A DNA stretch of 22,254 nucleotides from a virus: IMG/VR virus record IMGVR_UViG_3300010300_000127, positions 1 through 22,254 of that record. One strand, written 5' to 3'. This document shows, in pieces, positions 1 through 4,496 of the stretch; the first letter of the stretch is position 1, and every line of letters starts with the position of its first letter. Both the position numbers and the translations under genes were made by a program. Below the pieces are notes generated by a model. The model did not search any database and had not been told where the DNA came from. It worked only from the letters and a program-made list of their open reading frames with translations.

Positions 1-133
1 CCTCCTCTATCTCAAGTACGTCATCCGTCCACTCAGTCAGGCAACGCTTCATCCACTCATCGGGATGAGAATTTACTTTCACGACCATCTTGACAGTAAC
101 TTCTGCTGTCATGATCTCGTTTGCTTTTTCCAT
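1..133 (-). CDS. Small hypothetical protein, cut by left edge
   Basis: The reading frame opens at 133 and runs off the left edge, so only the first 44 residues are visible (MEKANEIMTAEV, then KVNSHPDEWMKRCLTEW). ATG 133 is chosen because CGGAG lies six bases upstream, in the same leader arrangement as its neighbours. It is the last visible member of the leftward array and is preceded on its strand by a repeat copy at 166-196. The visible part is charged, with no signal peptide or membrane segment. I do not recognise the family. Confidence 0.65.
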   Translation of the reverse strand, partial: MEKANEIMTAEVTVKMVVKVNSHPDEWMKRCLTEWTDDVLEIEE

Positions 134-165
134 AGTTAGCTCCGTGTTTGAGAAGTGCTGTTGCC

Positions 166-196
166 ATTGAACAGTTTGACATTCCAACTACGTTGA
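166..196 (-). repeat. Array repeat, copy for the gene at 133
   Basis: A 31-bp copy of the array repeat. Read on the minus strand it is TCAACGTAGTTGGAA, two variable bases, then (C)CAAACTGTTCA. This copy has TG as the variable bases and TC in place of CC. It lies 33 bp upstream of the start codon and here follows a hairpin (200-242), not a stop codon. Confidence 0.85.
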
Positions 197-199
197 AAG

Positions 200-242
200 G
201 GACGACCCAATGACTTGCACATTGGTGTGGCTACTGTCGTCC
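200..242 (-). other. Two-part hairpin 3' of the small gene at 249-437
   Basis: On the minus strand the bases after the stop of the 249-437 gene fold into a perfect outer 7-bp stem (GGACGAC with GTCGTCC), a 10-nt bulge on the 5' side, a perfect inner 6-bp stem (CCAATG with CATTGG) and a 7-nt loop. CTTTCAACGTAG of the repeat follows directly. There is no T-run, so it does not look like an intrinsic terminator. The layout matches the tRNA-like element at 1156-1197, but the loop here (TGCAAGT) is not a T-loop. Confidence 0.55.
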
Positions 243-248
243 AGTTAT

Positions 249-437
249 TTACTCTTGTTCCCAAGAGTAAAGCTTTCGGGATCTCATCTTGACTCCACCA
301 AGGGAATCAATCTCTACCGTTGAGACTCTCCCGTAGGCTTTCTTGCTGAGAACATAAGTCCCATAAATGTAGTCATTGATTTTGTATCCCACCGCAAGGT
401 GAAGATTTACTTCATGATCTTGAACATTTACTCCCAT
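249..437 (-). CDS. Small hypothetical protein (62 aa)
   Basis: The 62-residue product starts MGVNVQDHEVNLHLAVGYKI and is predicted soluble, with alternating hydrophobic and polar residues suggesting a small beta-rich fold (LHLAVGYKINDYIYGTYVLS). ATG 437 is chosen over the longer frame that runs back into the repeat because CGGAG sits five bases upstream, as in the sister genes. It is the second-last gene visible in the leftward array. Its stop (TAA) lies outside the repeat, unlike several neighbours, with a two-part hairpin between stop and repeat. I do not recognise a family. Confidence 0.6.
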   Translation of the reverse strand: MGVNVQDHEVNLHLAVGYKINDYIYGTYVLSKKAYGRVSTVEIDSLGGVKMRSRKLYSWEQE

Positions 438-471
438 GATCGCTCCGTTGTGAAGGTGAAGTGTTGACAGT

Positions 472-502
472 AATGAACAGCTTGACATTCCAACTACGTT
501 GA
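472..502 (-). repeat. Array repeat, copy for the gene at 437
   Basis: Copy of the 31-bp element with variable bases TG and a C in place of A (AAGCTGTTCA). The TAG stop of the gene ending at 494 lies inside it. It begins 34 bp upstream of the next start codon, the leader being short and without an obvious stem-loop. Confidence 0.85.
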
Positions 503-757
503 AAGGACAACACAGTGGTGTCGAGAACCAGCAAGATGGCTACCGCAGCAATCGCATGACCGCGAAGAAAAGTCATGGTCCTTGTCTGAATCTCCGCAGG
601 CTACATAGCCTTCAACTGAATCAAGACCATCGTTTATCTCTTTGGTTCTTTGATCTTCAGTAGAAGGATCAATCGCCAGACCAGAGTAGTCTCCGTTGGC
701 AATCACCATCAGACAGTCAACGCAGACCATGAACTCGTCATCAAGAATATCTACCAT
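494..757 (-). CDS. Small cysteine-rich, probably zinc-binding protein (87 aa)
   Basis: The protein starts MVDILDDEFMVCVDCLMV. An N-terminal CVDC pair at about residues 12-15 is followed by ANGDYSG, an acidic middle, and a C-terminal SCDCCGSHLAGSRHHC motif. Small proteins with an N-terminal CxxC and a C-terminal CDCCGSxLxGxRH are common in phages and are likely zinc-binding, of unknown function. ATG 757 is chosen because CGGAG lies six bases upstream; the longer frame from 793 reads through the leader. It ends Ser-Thr-stop, encoded by the repeat itself. The gene at 2346-2633 is a diverged relative with the same two cysteine clusters. Confidence 0.75.
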   Translation of the reverse strand: MVDILDDEFMVCVDCLMVIANGDYSGLAIDPSTEDQRTKEINDGLDSVEGYVACGDSDKDHDFSSRSCDCCGSHLAGSRHHCVVLST

Positions 758-790
758 TGTTAGCTCCGTATTAGAAAGTGATAAGACAGA

Positions 791-810
791 CACTACCCCG
801 CAGGGTAGCG
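791..810 (-). promoter_or_regulatory. Leader stem-loop before the gene at 757
   Basis: CTACCC and GGGTAG pair around a TGCG loop on the minus strand, extendable by G-U pairs to about 8 bp. It lies between the repeat and the ribosome site. No T-run follows, so it is less terminator-like than the stem-loops at 1671-1704 or 2660-2702. Confidence 0.55.
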
Positions 811-823
811 TTTACTTGCCACT

Positions 824-854
824 GTTAAACGGTTTGGACTTCCAACTACGTTGA
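824..854 (-). repeat. Array repeat, copy for the gene at 757
   Basis: Copy with variable bases GT and a slightly altered 3' part (AAACCGTTTAAC). It contains the TAG stop of the gene ending at 846, giving that gene a Ser-Thr C-terminus. Confidence 0.85.
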
Positions 855-1073
855 GGCATGTCGTCGGTGGTAGGAATCAAAGGCTTGCAAAGCCTTCTCG
901 ATCTGCTCCACCGTCCAGTCATGACCCCATAGTCCAGTCCTATCCATCATCTCAACGAGATGCTTCGCAAACCTTGCTTTGCCGGAGTTATCATTGGTGT
1001 AATCACCAAAGTGAATCCGCTCTGCGTCATCCCAGTTATTGGCATAAACAAGGTTTGCAACAACATTCAGCAT
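846..1073 (-). CDS. Small hypothetical protein (75 aa)
   Basis: The product starts MLNVVANLVYANNWDDAERI and ends in a likely amphipathic helix, WTVEQIEKALQAFDSYHRRH, followed by Ala-Ser-Thr. It is soluble, with no membrane segment. ATG 1073 is chosen because TTTTGGAGAATACTG lies directly before it, the same ribosome-site context used by the genes at 2265 and 2633. The longer frame starting at 1193 only translates the repeat. The stop codon lies within the repeat at 824-854. I do not recognise the family. Confidence 0.6.
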   Translation of the reverse strand: MLNVVANLVYANNWDDAERIHFGDYTNDNSGKARFAKHLVEMMDRTGLWGHDWTVEQIEKALQAFDSYHRRHAST

Positions 1074-1104
1074 CAGTATTCTCCAAAAGGGTGAAAAGGT
1101 TGTT

Positions 1105-1116
1105 GCCGTTGTCGGC
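1105..1116 (-). promoter_or_regulatory. Short leader stem-loop before the gene at 1073
   Basis: GCCG and CGGC pair around a four-base loop between repeat and start codon, followed on the minus strand by AACAACCTTTTC. It is the weakest stem in the array. Confidence 0.35.
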
Positions 1117-1121
1117 TCAGT

Positions 1122-1152
1122 AATGAACAGTTTTGGTTTCCAACTACGTTGA
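1122..1152 (-). repeat. Array repeat, copy for the gene at 1073
   Basis: Copy with AC as variable bases and an extra A (CCAAAACTGTTCA). It follows the tRNA-like hairpin at 1156-1197, not a stop codon. Confidence 0.85.
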
Positions 1153-1155
1153 AAG

Positions 1156-1197
1156 GACGGTGGCAGGGAATCGAACCCTGCTAAACCACTCACCGTC
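1156..1197 (-). other. tRNA-like minihelix (acceptor plus T-arm, no anticodon arm)
   Basis: On the minus strand GACGGTG pairs perfectly with CACCGTC (7 bp, acceptor-like). Inside it GCAGGG pairs with CCCTGC around the loop TTCGATT, which fits the tRNA T-loop consensus. The D- and anticodon arms are replaced by nine bases (AGTGGTTTA). No CCA is encoded. It sits between the stop of the 1205-1642 gene and the repeat. It could be a decayed tRNA 3' half, a recombination or attachment relic, or an RNA 3'-end processing signal. The pairing is directly visible; the role is unknown. Confidence 0.5.
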
Positions 1198-1204
1198 AGA
1201 TAGA

Positions 1205-1642
1205 TCAGGAGAACATATCAAGCAATTCCTTGCTTACCTTTTCATTAGCAGCCTTGACATCCGGCTTCGACTGCTTGACTGTCTTCTTTGGAGTATCCTT
1301 CTTTGCAGCAGGTTTTGCTGGTTTCTTGGACTTCAAAGAGACAATCTTGGATCTCTTCTTTGGCTCCGCTTTGGTCTCTCCGTTGACCACTTTGCCGTCT
1401 TGGAACAAGACTCCCTTCTCAGCAGCATCCTCCACTTCGTCCATCATTGTCTGAATCTTGTCAGCATTTTCGATGAACAAGTTAGCCAGATCTGCTATTC
1501 TACCAGTCGTCAAGACGACTTCCTTCCGTCCAGCCTTGACCTTCAAAGCAGGGATTACATTCCCCTTGCTCCCTTTGGGAGCGAAGGTGATTGGTTCGAT
1601 GCTTACGGTTTCCTCAGAGATAACTTCGTTTGTAAATTTCAT
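1205..1642 (-). CDS. Hypothetical protein with Lys/Ala/Pro-rich tail (145 aa)
   Basis: The N-terminal part (MKFTNEVISEETVSIEPITF, to about residue 85) looks like a small mixed fold ending in a helix (IADLANLFIENADKIQTMMD). From about residue 90 to 135 it becomes very basic, with repeated KK, PAK and PKK motifs, then ends KELLDMFS. Such tails resemble histone-H1-like or nucleic-acid-binding tails, so DNA or RNA binding is plausible but unproven. ATG 1642 is chosen with CGGAG 11 bases upstream; GGAGACACC here can pair with flanking bases (ATCGG with CCGAT), which might hide the ribosome site. The longer frame from 1819 reads through the repeat and is not real. Confidence 0.65.
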   Translation of the reverse strand: MKFTNEVISEETVSIEPITFAPKGSKGNVIPALKVKAGRKEVVLTTGRIADLANLFIENADKIQTMMDEVEDAAEKGVLFQDGKVVNGETKAEPKKRSKIVSLKSKKPAKPAAKKDTPKKTVKQSKPDVKAANEKVSKELLDMFS

Positions 1643-1670
1643 AGTATCGGTGTCTCCGATTAGAGAAAGT

Positions 1671-1704
1671 AAAAAGTGAGCCAGCCAACCACTGACCGGC
1701 TCAC
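1671..1704 (-). terminator. Leader stem-loop with T-run before the gene at 1642
   Basis: GTGAGCC and GGCTCAC pair perfectly (inner bases extend the stem with G-U pairs), followed on the minus strand by TTTTTACTTT. It looks like an intrinsic terminator but sits between the repeat and the gene it leads. It either ends upstream transcripts or attenuates the downstream gene. Confidence 0.65.
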
Positions 1705-1705
1705 C

Positions 1706-1736
1706 AATGAACAGTTCGGGGTTCCAACTACGTTGA
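1706..1736 (-). repeat. Array repeat, copy for the gene at 1642
   Basis: Copy with CC as variable bases and a G in place of A (CCGAACTGTTCA). The TAG of the frameshifted gene at 1740-1878 lies just outside it, separated from the TCAACGTAG core by CCT. Confidence 0.85.
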
Positions 1737-1739
1737 AGG

Positions 1740-1878
1740 CTAAAGCTTGACTGCCACAACGCAGGGATCATATCCCTCAAGACATTCTTTGAACTCATCT
1801 TTGCCAAAGAACTCAACACACTCAGCCTTCGTCCACTTGTAAGTGGTTCCAGACTCCAAAAAAGTTACTTCGTACATC
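1740..1878 (-). pseudogene. Small gene (about 45 aa) interrupted by a one-base frameshift
   Basis: ATG 1878 has an excellent array-type ribosome site (TTTTGGAGAGACTG). The frame reads MYEVTF and then meets a run of seven T on the minus strand (1858-1864). As written it stops after 18 codons. If one T is skipped, the frame continues as LESGTTYKWTKAECVEFF and then GKDEFKECLEGYDPCVVAVKL to a TAG at 1740-1742, next to the following repeat, exactly where an array gene should end. This could be an assembly error in a homopolymer, a recent mutation, or slippage on the T-run. I do not recognise the product. Confidence 0.55.
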
Positions 1879-1902
1879 AGTCTCTCCAAAAGAGTTAAAG
1901 GT

Positions 1903-1945
1903 AAAACGATTAGACTGCCTCACCGCAGCGAGGCAGCTTGAATCG
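1903..1945 (-). terminator. Leader stem-loop with T-run before the gene at 1878
   Basis: An inner GC-rich stem (CTGCC with GGCAG, extendable inward) sits inside an outer GATT/AATC pairing and is followed on the minus strand by GTTTTACC. The outer flanks (GTGAGCCGATT and GTCTAATCGTTTTAC) match those of the stem-loop at 2660-2702, while the inner stem differs in sequence yet still pairs. Confidence 0.6.
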
Positions 1946-1952
1946 GCTCACC

Positions 1953-1983
1953 AATGAACAGTTTGGACTTCCAACTACGTTGA
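1953..1983 (-). repeat. Array repeat, copy for the gene at 1878
   Basis: Copy with variable bases GT. It contains the TAG stop of the gene ending at 1975, giving the C-terminus Ser-Thr. Confidence 0.88.
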
Positions 1984-2265
1984 CTGGCTCAGCGAGTCTT
2001 GCCAAAGCTCATGAGCATCAAAGACTTCGGTACATCTAGTGACAAGCTGACCAAAAGAGCTTTCACCATATCCCATGACCGTTGTCATTCTGATCAGCTT
2101 GTAGCTGACATCGACGAAGTTTACTTCGCACCATTTGGCAAATTCAGTCAGCCATTGTTGTGGCAAAGCAAAATCAAAAGATTCTTCCAGCTCTTGAAAG
2201 AGTTCTTGTTTGGTTGGGTTGATTTCTTCCAACTCAGGAATAGTTAGATCATTGAATCTTCTCAT
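1975..2265 (-). CDS. Small hypothetical protein (96 aa)
   Basis: The product starts MRRFNDLTIPELEEINPTKQ and is acidic and probably mostly helical (ELFQELEESFDF, WLTEFAKWCEVNF). It has no cysteine cluster or membrane segment. ATG 2265 is chosen because TTTGGAGAATACTG precedes it, identical to the context of the 1073 start. The longer frame from 2316 is translated leader. It ends SQST, with the last two residues and the stop supplied by the repeat. No family recognised. Confidence 0.65.
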   Translation of the reverse strand: MRRFNDLTIPELEEINPTKQELFQELEESFDFALPQQWLTEFAKWCEVNFVDVSYKLIRMTTVMGYGESSFGQLVTRCTEVFDAHELWQDSLSQST

Positions 2266-2287
2266 CAGTATTCTCCAAAGGTTTGTG

Positions 2288-2316
2288 AAAAACTTGCTGC
2301 CGTCAGTCGGCAACAA
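2288..2316 (-). terminator. Leader stem-loop with T-run before the gene at 2265
   Basis: On the minus strand TTGTTGCCG pairs with CGGCAGCAA (9 bp, one G-U) around a five-base loop, followed by GTTTTTC. Good intrinsic-terminator shape. The 5' arm overlaps the last two bases of the repeat. Confidence 0.65.
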
Positions 2317-2345
2317 TGAACAGTTTGGGGTTCCAACTACGTTGA
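2315..2345 (-). repeat. Array repeat, copy for the gene at 2265
   Basis: Copy matching the consensus with CC as variable bases. The upstream gene stops (TAG at 2346-2348) immediately before it. Confidence 0.88.
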
Positions 2346-2633
2346 CTACCGAAGAATTGCAGTCGGCATGACGAAGTGGTGACGGTATCCTGCCTCACCA
2401 GCCCCACAACAATGACATGGTTCATCTTCGACATACTCCCAGTCTCGATCTTCGTCACCTAATTCTAGGTGACTGCTGTATTCGATCTCCATATTTTCAA
2501 TATTCTCATCAACCATGATGATCCTATCATCCAATTCTTTAGATTCTCCATACTTCGCTTCAAGATCTTCCCATTCATTGACAGCTATTTCATAACAGTC
2601 ATGACAGAAGTGAAGGTGTAAAGGTGTTTCCAT
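2346..2633 (-). CDS. Small cysteine/histidine-rich, probably zinc-binding protein (95 aa)
   Basis: The product starts METPLHLHFCHDCYEIAVNE. A CHDC pair near residues 10-13 and a C-terminal CHCCGAGEAGYRHHF match the two clusters of the array gene at 494-757 (CVDC and CDCCGSHLAGSRHHC), so the two are diverged relatives. The middle is strongly acidic. Zinc binding is inferred from the paired clusters; the function is unknown. ATG 2633 is preceded by CTTTGGAGAATACCG, a clear ribosome site. It ends AILR just before the repeat, without borrowing its stop codon. Confidence 0.75.
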   Translation of the reverse strand: METPLHLHFCHDCYEIAVNEWEDLEAKYGESKELDDRIIMVDENIENMEIEYSSHLELGDEDRDWEYVEDEPCHCCGAGEAGYRHHFVMPTAILR

Positions 2634-2659
2634 CGGTATTCTCCAAAGGTTTGAACAGT

Positions 2660-2702
2660 AAAACGATTAGACCCCACCACCGAAGTGGTGGAGTTTCAAT
2701 CG
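2660..2702 (-). terminator. Leader stem-loop with TTCG loop and T-run before the gene at 2633
   Basis: On the minus strand CTCCACCAC pairs with GTGGTGGGG (one mispair tolerated as T-G) around a TTCG tetraloop, inside an outer CGATT/AATCG pairing, followed by TTTTAC. It is the best terminator shape in the array. Confidence 0.7.
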
Positions 2703-2709
2703 GCTCACT

Positions 2710-2741
2710 ATTGAACAGTTTGGGGTTCCAACTTTAGTTGA
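2710..2741 (-). repeat. Array repeat, copy for the gene at 2633 (variant 5' end)
   Basis: The only copy with an altered 5' end: TCAACTAAAGTTGGAA instead of TCAACGTAGTTGGAA. The stop borrowed by the upstream gene is therefore TAA, not TAG, and its last codons are Val-Asn. The CCCCAAACTGTTCA part is intact. Confidence 0.85.
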
Positions 2742-3048
2742 CAGCTAGTGCTTCGAACTCACGAACCCTGTTCTTGACTTCTGCTTCGAACATTTCTCCG
2801 ATGGTGTCGTACTTCGACTCATCAATGAGGTAAAAAGCTTCGATGCAGATAGATCTCATCTCTCGATACATCTCCTTTCTTTCCTCTGAATCGTAGTGGT
2901 TTCCATCCAAGATCTCATCGCAGAAGACTTCATGCTGAATCCAGTCTGGAAGACTCCAATCCAAGGCTCCGAAGTCCTTCGAAAACATTTGTTTTCGGAC
3001 AGTGTTTGACTTGTCAAAAGACCCAACAAATTTAGCAACATTACTCAT
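2734..3048 (-). CDS. Hypothetical protein (104 aa), first gene of the leftward array
   Basis: The product starts MSNVAKFVGSFDKSNTVRKQ and continues with aromatic-rich, acidic sequence (LDWSLPDWIQHEVF) and a likely helical C-terminal half (ERKEMYREMRSICIEAFYLI). It is soluble and carries no motif I recognise. ATG 3048 is chosen because ACGGAG lies seven bases upstream. A longer frame reaching 3138 translates the repeat. It is the first gene after the terminator at 3212-3245, so its repeat copy (3100-3130) has no array gene in front of it, which indicates that the repeat belongs to the gene downstream of it. Confidence 0.65.
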   Translation of the reverse strand: MSNVAKFVGSFDKSNTVRKQMFSKDFGALDWSLPDWIQHEVFCDEILDGNHYDSEERKEMYREMRSICIEAFYLIDESKYDTIGEMFEAEVKNRVREFEALAVN

Positions 3049-3072
3049 CAGTAACTCCGTTATGTAGAAGAT

Positions 3073-3094
3073 GACCAACCAACGTCGATTGGCC
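3073..3094 (-). promoter_or_regulatory. Leader stem-loop before the gene at 3048
   Basis: GGCCAA and TTGGTC-type bases pair around about ten bases on the minus strand, between repeat and ribosome site. No T-run follows. Confidence 0.4.
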
Positions 3095-3099
3095 TCGAT

Positions 3100-3130
3100 A
3101 GTGAACAGTTTGGGATTCCAACTACGTTGA
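3100..3130 (-). repeat. Array repeat, first copy of the array
   Basis: Copy with variable bases TC, one base different at the 3' end. It is preceded by the three direct repeats at 3134-3202 and the terminator at 3212-3245, not by a gene. Confidence 0.88.
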
Positions 3131-3133
3131 GGT

Positions 3134-3202
3134 CTCACGCACCGAACGCGGGATCACCAACCAATCACCCACCGAACGCAGGAATCACGCACCGAACGCA
3201 GG
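3134..3202. repeat. Three short direct repeats before the array
   Basis: TCACGCACCGAACGCGGG at 3134-3151, TCACCCACCGAACGCAGG at 3165-3182 and TCACGCACCGAACGCAGG at 3185-3202 are near-identical 18-mers with starts 31 and 20 bp apart. They lie between the terminator and the first array repeat. A protein-binding cluster or an activator site for the array is possible. No open frame of interest crosses them. Confidence 0.75.
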
Positions 3203-3211
3203 CGCGAAGAC

Positions 3212-3245
3212 AAAAAAAGGCTACCCTCCGTAGGAGAGCAGCCTT
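3212..3245 (-). terminator. Strong intrinsic terminator of the 208-aa gene
   Basis: On the minus strand AAGGCTGCTCTCC pairs with GGAGGGTAGCCTT (two G-U pairs) around a short loop and is followed by TTTTTTT. It lies 25 bp after the stop of the 3270-3896 gene. Confidence 0.88.
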
Positions 3246-3269
3246 GAAGTTTACCGTTAAACCGTAGGT

Positions 3270-3896
3270 TTACTTTGCAGCATCCATCAGCAACCCTGAA
3301 AGGGTTAGTCGAGTCTTCAACGTTTCAACGTTGTAGTAGAAGGTTGATTGCTTGACCTTGGAAAGCTTCGCTTTCTCGGTATTTGCCAATTCAGGGTATT
3401 GGCAAAAAGCATGGATAACCTTTCTAAGGTTCTTTTGTCGAGGACCACAAAGCGTAAGCTTTACTAGCTGCTTCTCAAATGCTTCAGCATTTTCAGCAGG
3501 GTCAACCTCCGGTTGTTCATTCTGTGGGACTTTGTCCCAAAACTTGTCAGTTCCGTATCGAGAAGCCTCGATACCCTTGGTTGGATTGATGGCTTCGCCA
3601 ACGTCCCAACCACTTACCCTTCGCCGAAAGGCGAGAAGCTGGAATTGCTCTTTCCATTCCGTAGGAATGTCTCCAGTCTCCACCATGGCTTTGCCAAGCT
3701 GCTTCACTGACTCCTCCGTGGCTTCAAGAAGAGCCATCGCACAGTCAGAGAGCCAAGCCTCCAACCGACTGTTCTTCTTCGAAGAACCCCTCAAGCCTTG
3801 ACTCCACTCTTTCAGAGTGTCTTCCAGCCCCAAGCCTCCGGCTTGAACACCATCCCAGATCTTGGCAATCATCTTGCTTTGCAAATCGCTACTCAT
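3270..3896 (-). CDS. Hypothetical protein, possible regulator (208 aa)
   Basis: The product starts MSSDLQSKMIAKIWDGVQAG. The first 90 residues are helical and amphipathic. The C-terminal 45 residues (around KLSKVKQSTFYYNVETLKTR) resemble a helix-turn-helix with a recognition helix followed by a short helix, so DNA binding is plausible but weakly supported. ATG 3896 is chosen because TACGGAGAAAAGCG precedes it; the longer frame from 3956 lacks a ribosome site. It is transcribed leftward from the palindrome-rich region and ends at a strong terminator, so it is a single-gene unit separate from the array. Its position next to the divergent control region would suit an early regulator. I do not recognise a family. 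Confidence 0.6.
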   Translation of the reverse strand: MSSDLQSKMIAKIWDGVQAGGLGLEDTLKEWSQGLRGSSKKNSRLEAWLSDCAMALLEATEESVKQLGKAMVETGDIPTEWKEQFQLLAFRRRVSGWDVGEAINPTKGIEASRYGTDKFWDKVPQNEQPEVDPAENAEAFEKQLVKLTLCGPRQKNLRKVIHAFCQYPELANTEKAKLSKVKQSTFYYNVETLKTRLTLSGLLMDAAK

Positions 3897-3922
3897 CGCT
3901 TTTCTCCGTAGGAGGTTGTGGT

Positions 3923-4063
3923 GCCGATCAACTGCTGTCGGCTTCATGAGCAGCAAGCTGCTTTCGTGCCTGTCTGCGCATATGCGTATAGATCTAGCAA
4001 GCTAGATCGGCGGGGCTAACTGCGGTCGGACTTTTCCGGCAAAACTCCTTACGAAGTAAGGAG
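3923..4063. repeat. Cluster of five inverted repeats
   Basis: Visible palindromes: GCCGA/TCGGC (3923-3942), AGCAGC-AA-GCTGCT (3949-3962), CGCATATGCG (3977-3986), GATCTAG-CAAG-CTAGATC (3991-4008) and CTCCTTAC-GAA-GTAAGGAG (4045-4063). The last is followed on the minus strand by TTTT and could attenuate leftward transcription. Such density within 141 bp is typical of an origin or a multi-site operator. Confidence 0.65.
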
Positions 4064-4403
4064 ATGGGGGCCGAAGGGGGTGGCCGCTCCCCACATGTAC
4101 CCACCCCTATATGTACATTCCACTCTGAGTTTTTGAACGACCCTAGTGCCAAATGGCCTGAGAGGCTCGTACACGCATTTAGCAGCCGAGATGACATCTG
4201 ACACCCGTAATCCATCCAAGAGCGTCACAGAGGCTCCTAGACGCCCTGAGAGCGACATTACGGTTTCCGCCTCAAATCCTATTGCAATCCATTAGAGAGT
4301 GGTGGTAGACTGCGGATCTCTTGCTATTAGCTCCAGCGAGAGGAAGTGAGCCCTTCCAGTGTCTTGCGTGTTCTTCCGGTAATCGAAAAAGTCTGAAGAG
4401 TAC

Positions 4404-4437
4404 CTCCATAAAAAAGCACTGGGAGGGTTTTTTTGTA
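4404..4437 (+). terminator. Weak possible terminator
   Basis: CCTCC and GGAGG pair across a 14-base loop and are followed by GTTTTTTT. The stem is short and no rightward gene lies upstream, so it may be chance or may end a small RNA. Confidence 0.3.
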
Positions 4438-4496
4438 CAAACCGAGGACTTTAGTCCCCAGACGTATTGACTTTAGTCCCCACATGCCTGTACAAA
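4434..4496 (+). promoter_or_regulatory. Paired direct repeats and candidate promoter of the early block
   Basis: TGTACAAA occurs at 4434-4441 and 4489-4496, and between them GACTTTAGTCCCCA occurs at 4447-4460 and 4469-4482. TTGACT (4467-4472) and TACAAA (4491-4496), 18 bp apart, could be a sigma-70 type promoter whose elements overlap the second repeat pair. This suggests an operator-controlled promoter for the gene at 4547. A second TTGACA at 4501 lacks a good -10. Confidence 0.45.

Noticed and set aside
1156-1197. Complete tRNA gene
   Set aside because: Only acceptor and T arms exist; no D arm, anticodon arm or full length.
1133-1663. Rightward open frames of 70-176 aa across the leftward genes
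   Set aside because: They lie antisense to genes with ribosome sites and show leucine/serine-rich composition typical of reversed coding sequence.
2710-2741. Sigma-28-type promoter (TAAAGTTG with later GCCGATTG)
   Set aside because: The spacing of about 24 bases is too long and the other copies lack the first element.
166-3130. CRISPR-like array from regularly repeated 31-bp units
   Set aside because: The spacers are 220-400 bp and contain whole genes with ribosome sites; no cas genes are present.
166-3130. Integron cassette array (attC sites)
   Set aside because: The repeats lack the paired RYYYAAC/GTTRRRY cores of attC at the right spacing and no integrase is seen; only the gene-plus-site logic is similar.
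846-3138. Longer forms of array genes carrying a common QRSWNPKLFI segment
   Set aside because: That segment is the translation of the repeat itself; starts with proper GGAG sites lie downstream.
4049-4294. Short genes on either strand (leftward 4049-4258; rightward 4190-4294 or from GTG near 4150)
   Set aside because: No usable ribosome site, mutual overlap on opposite strands and no recognisable similarity.
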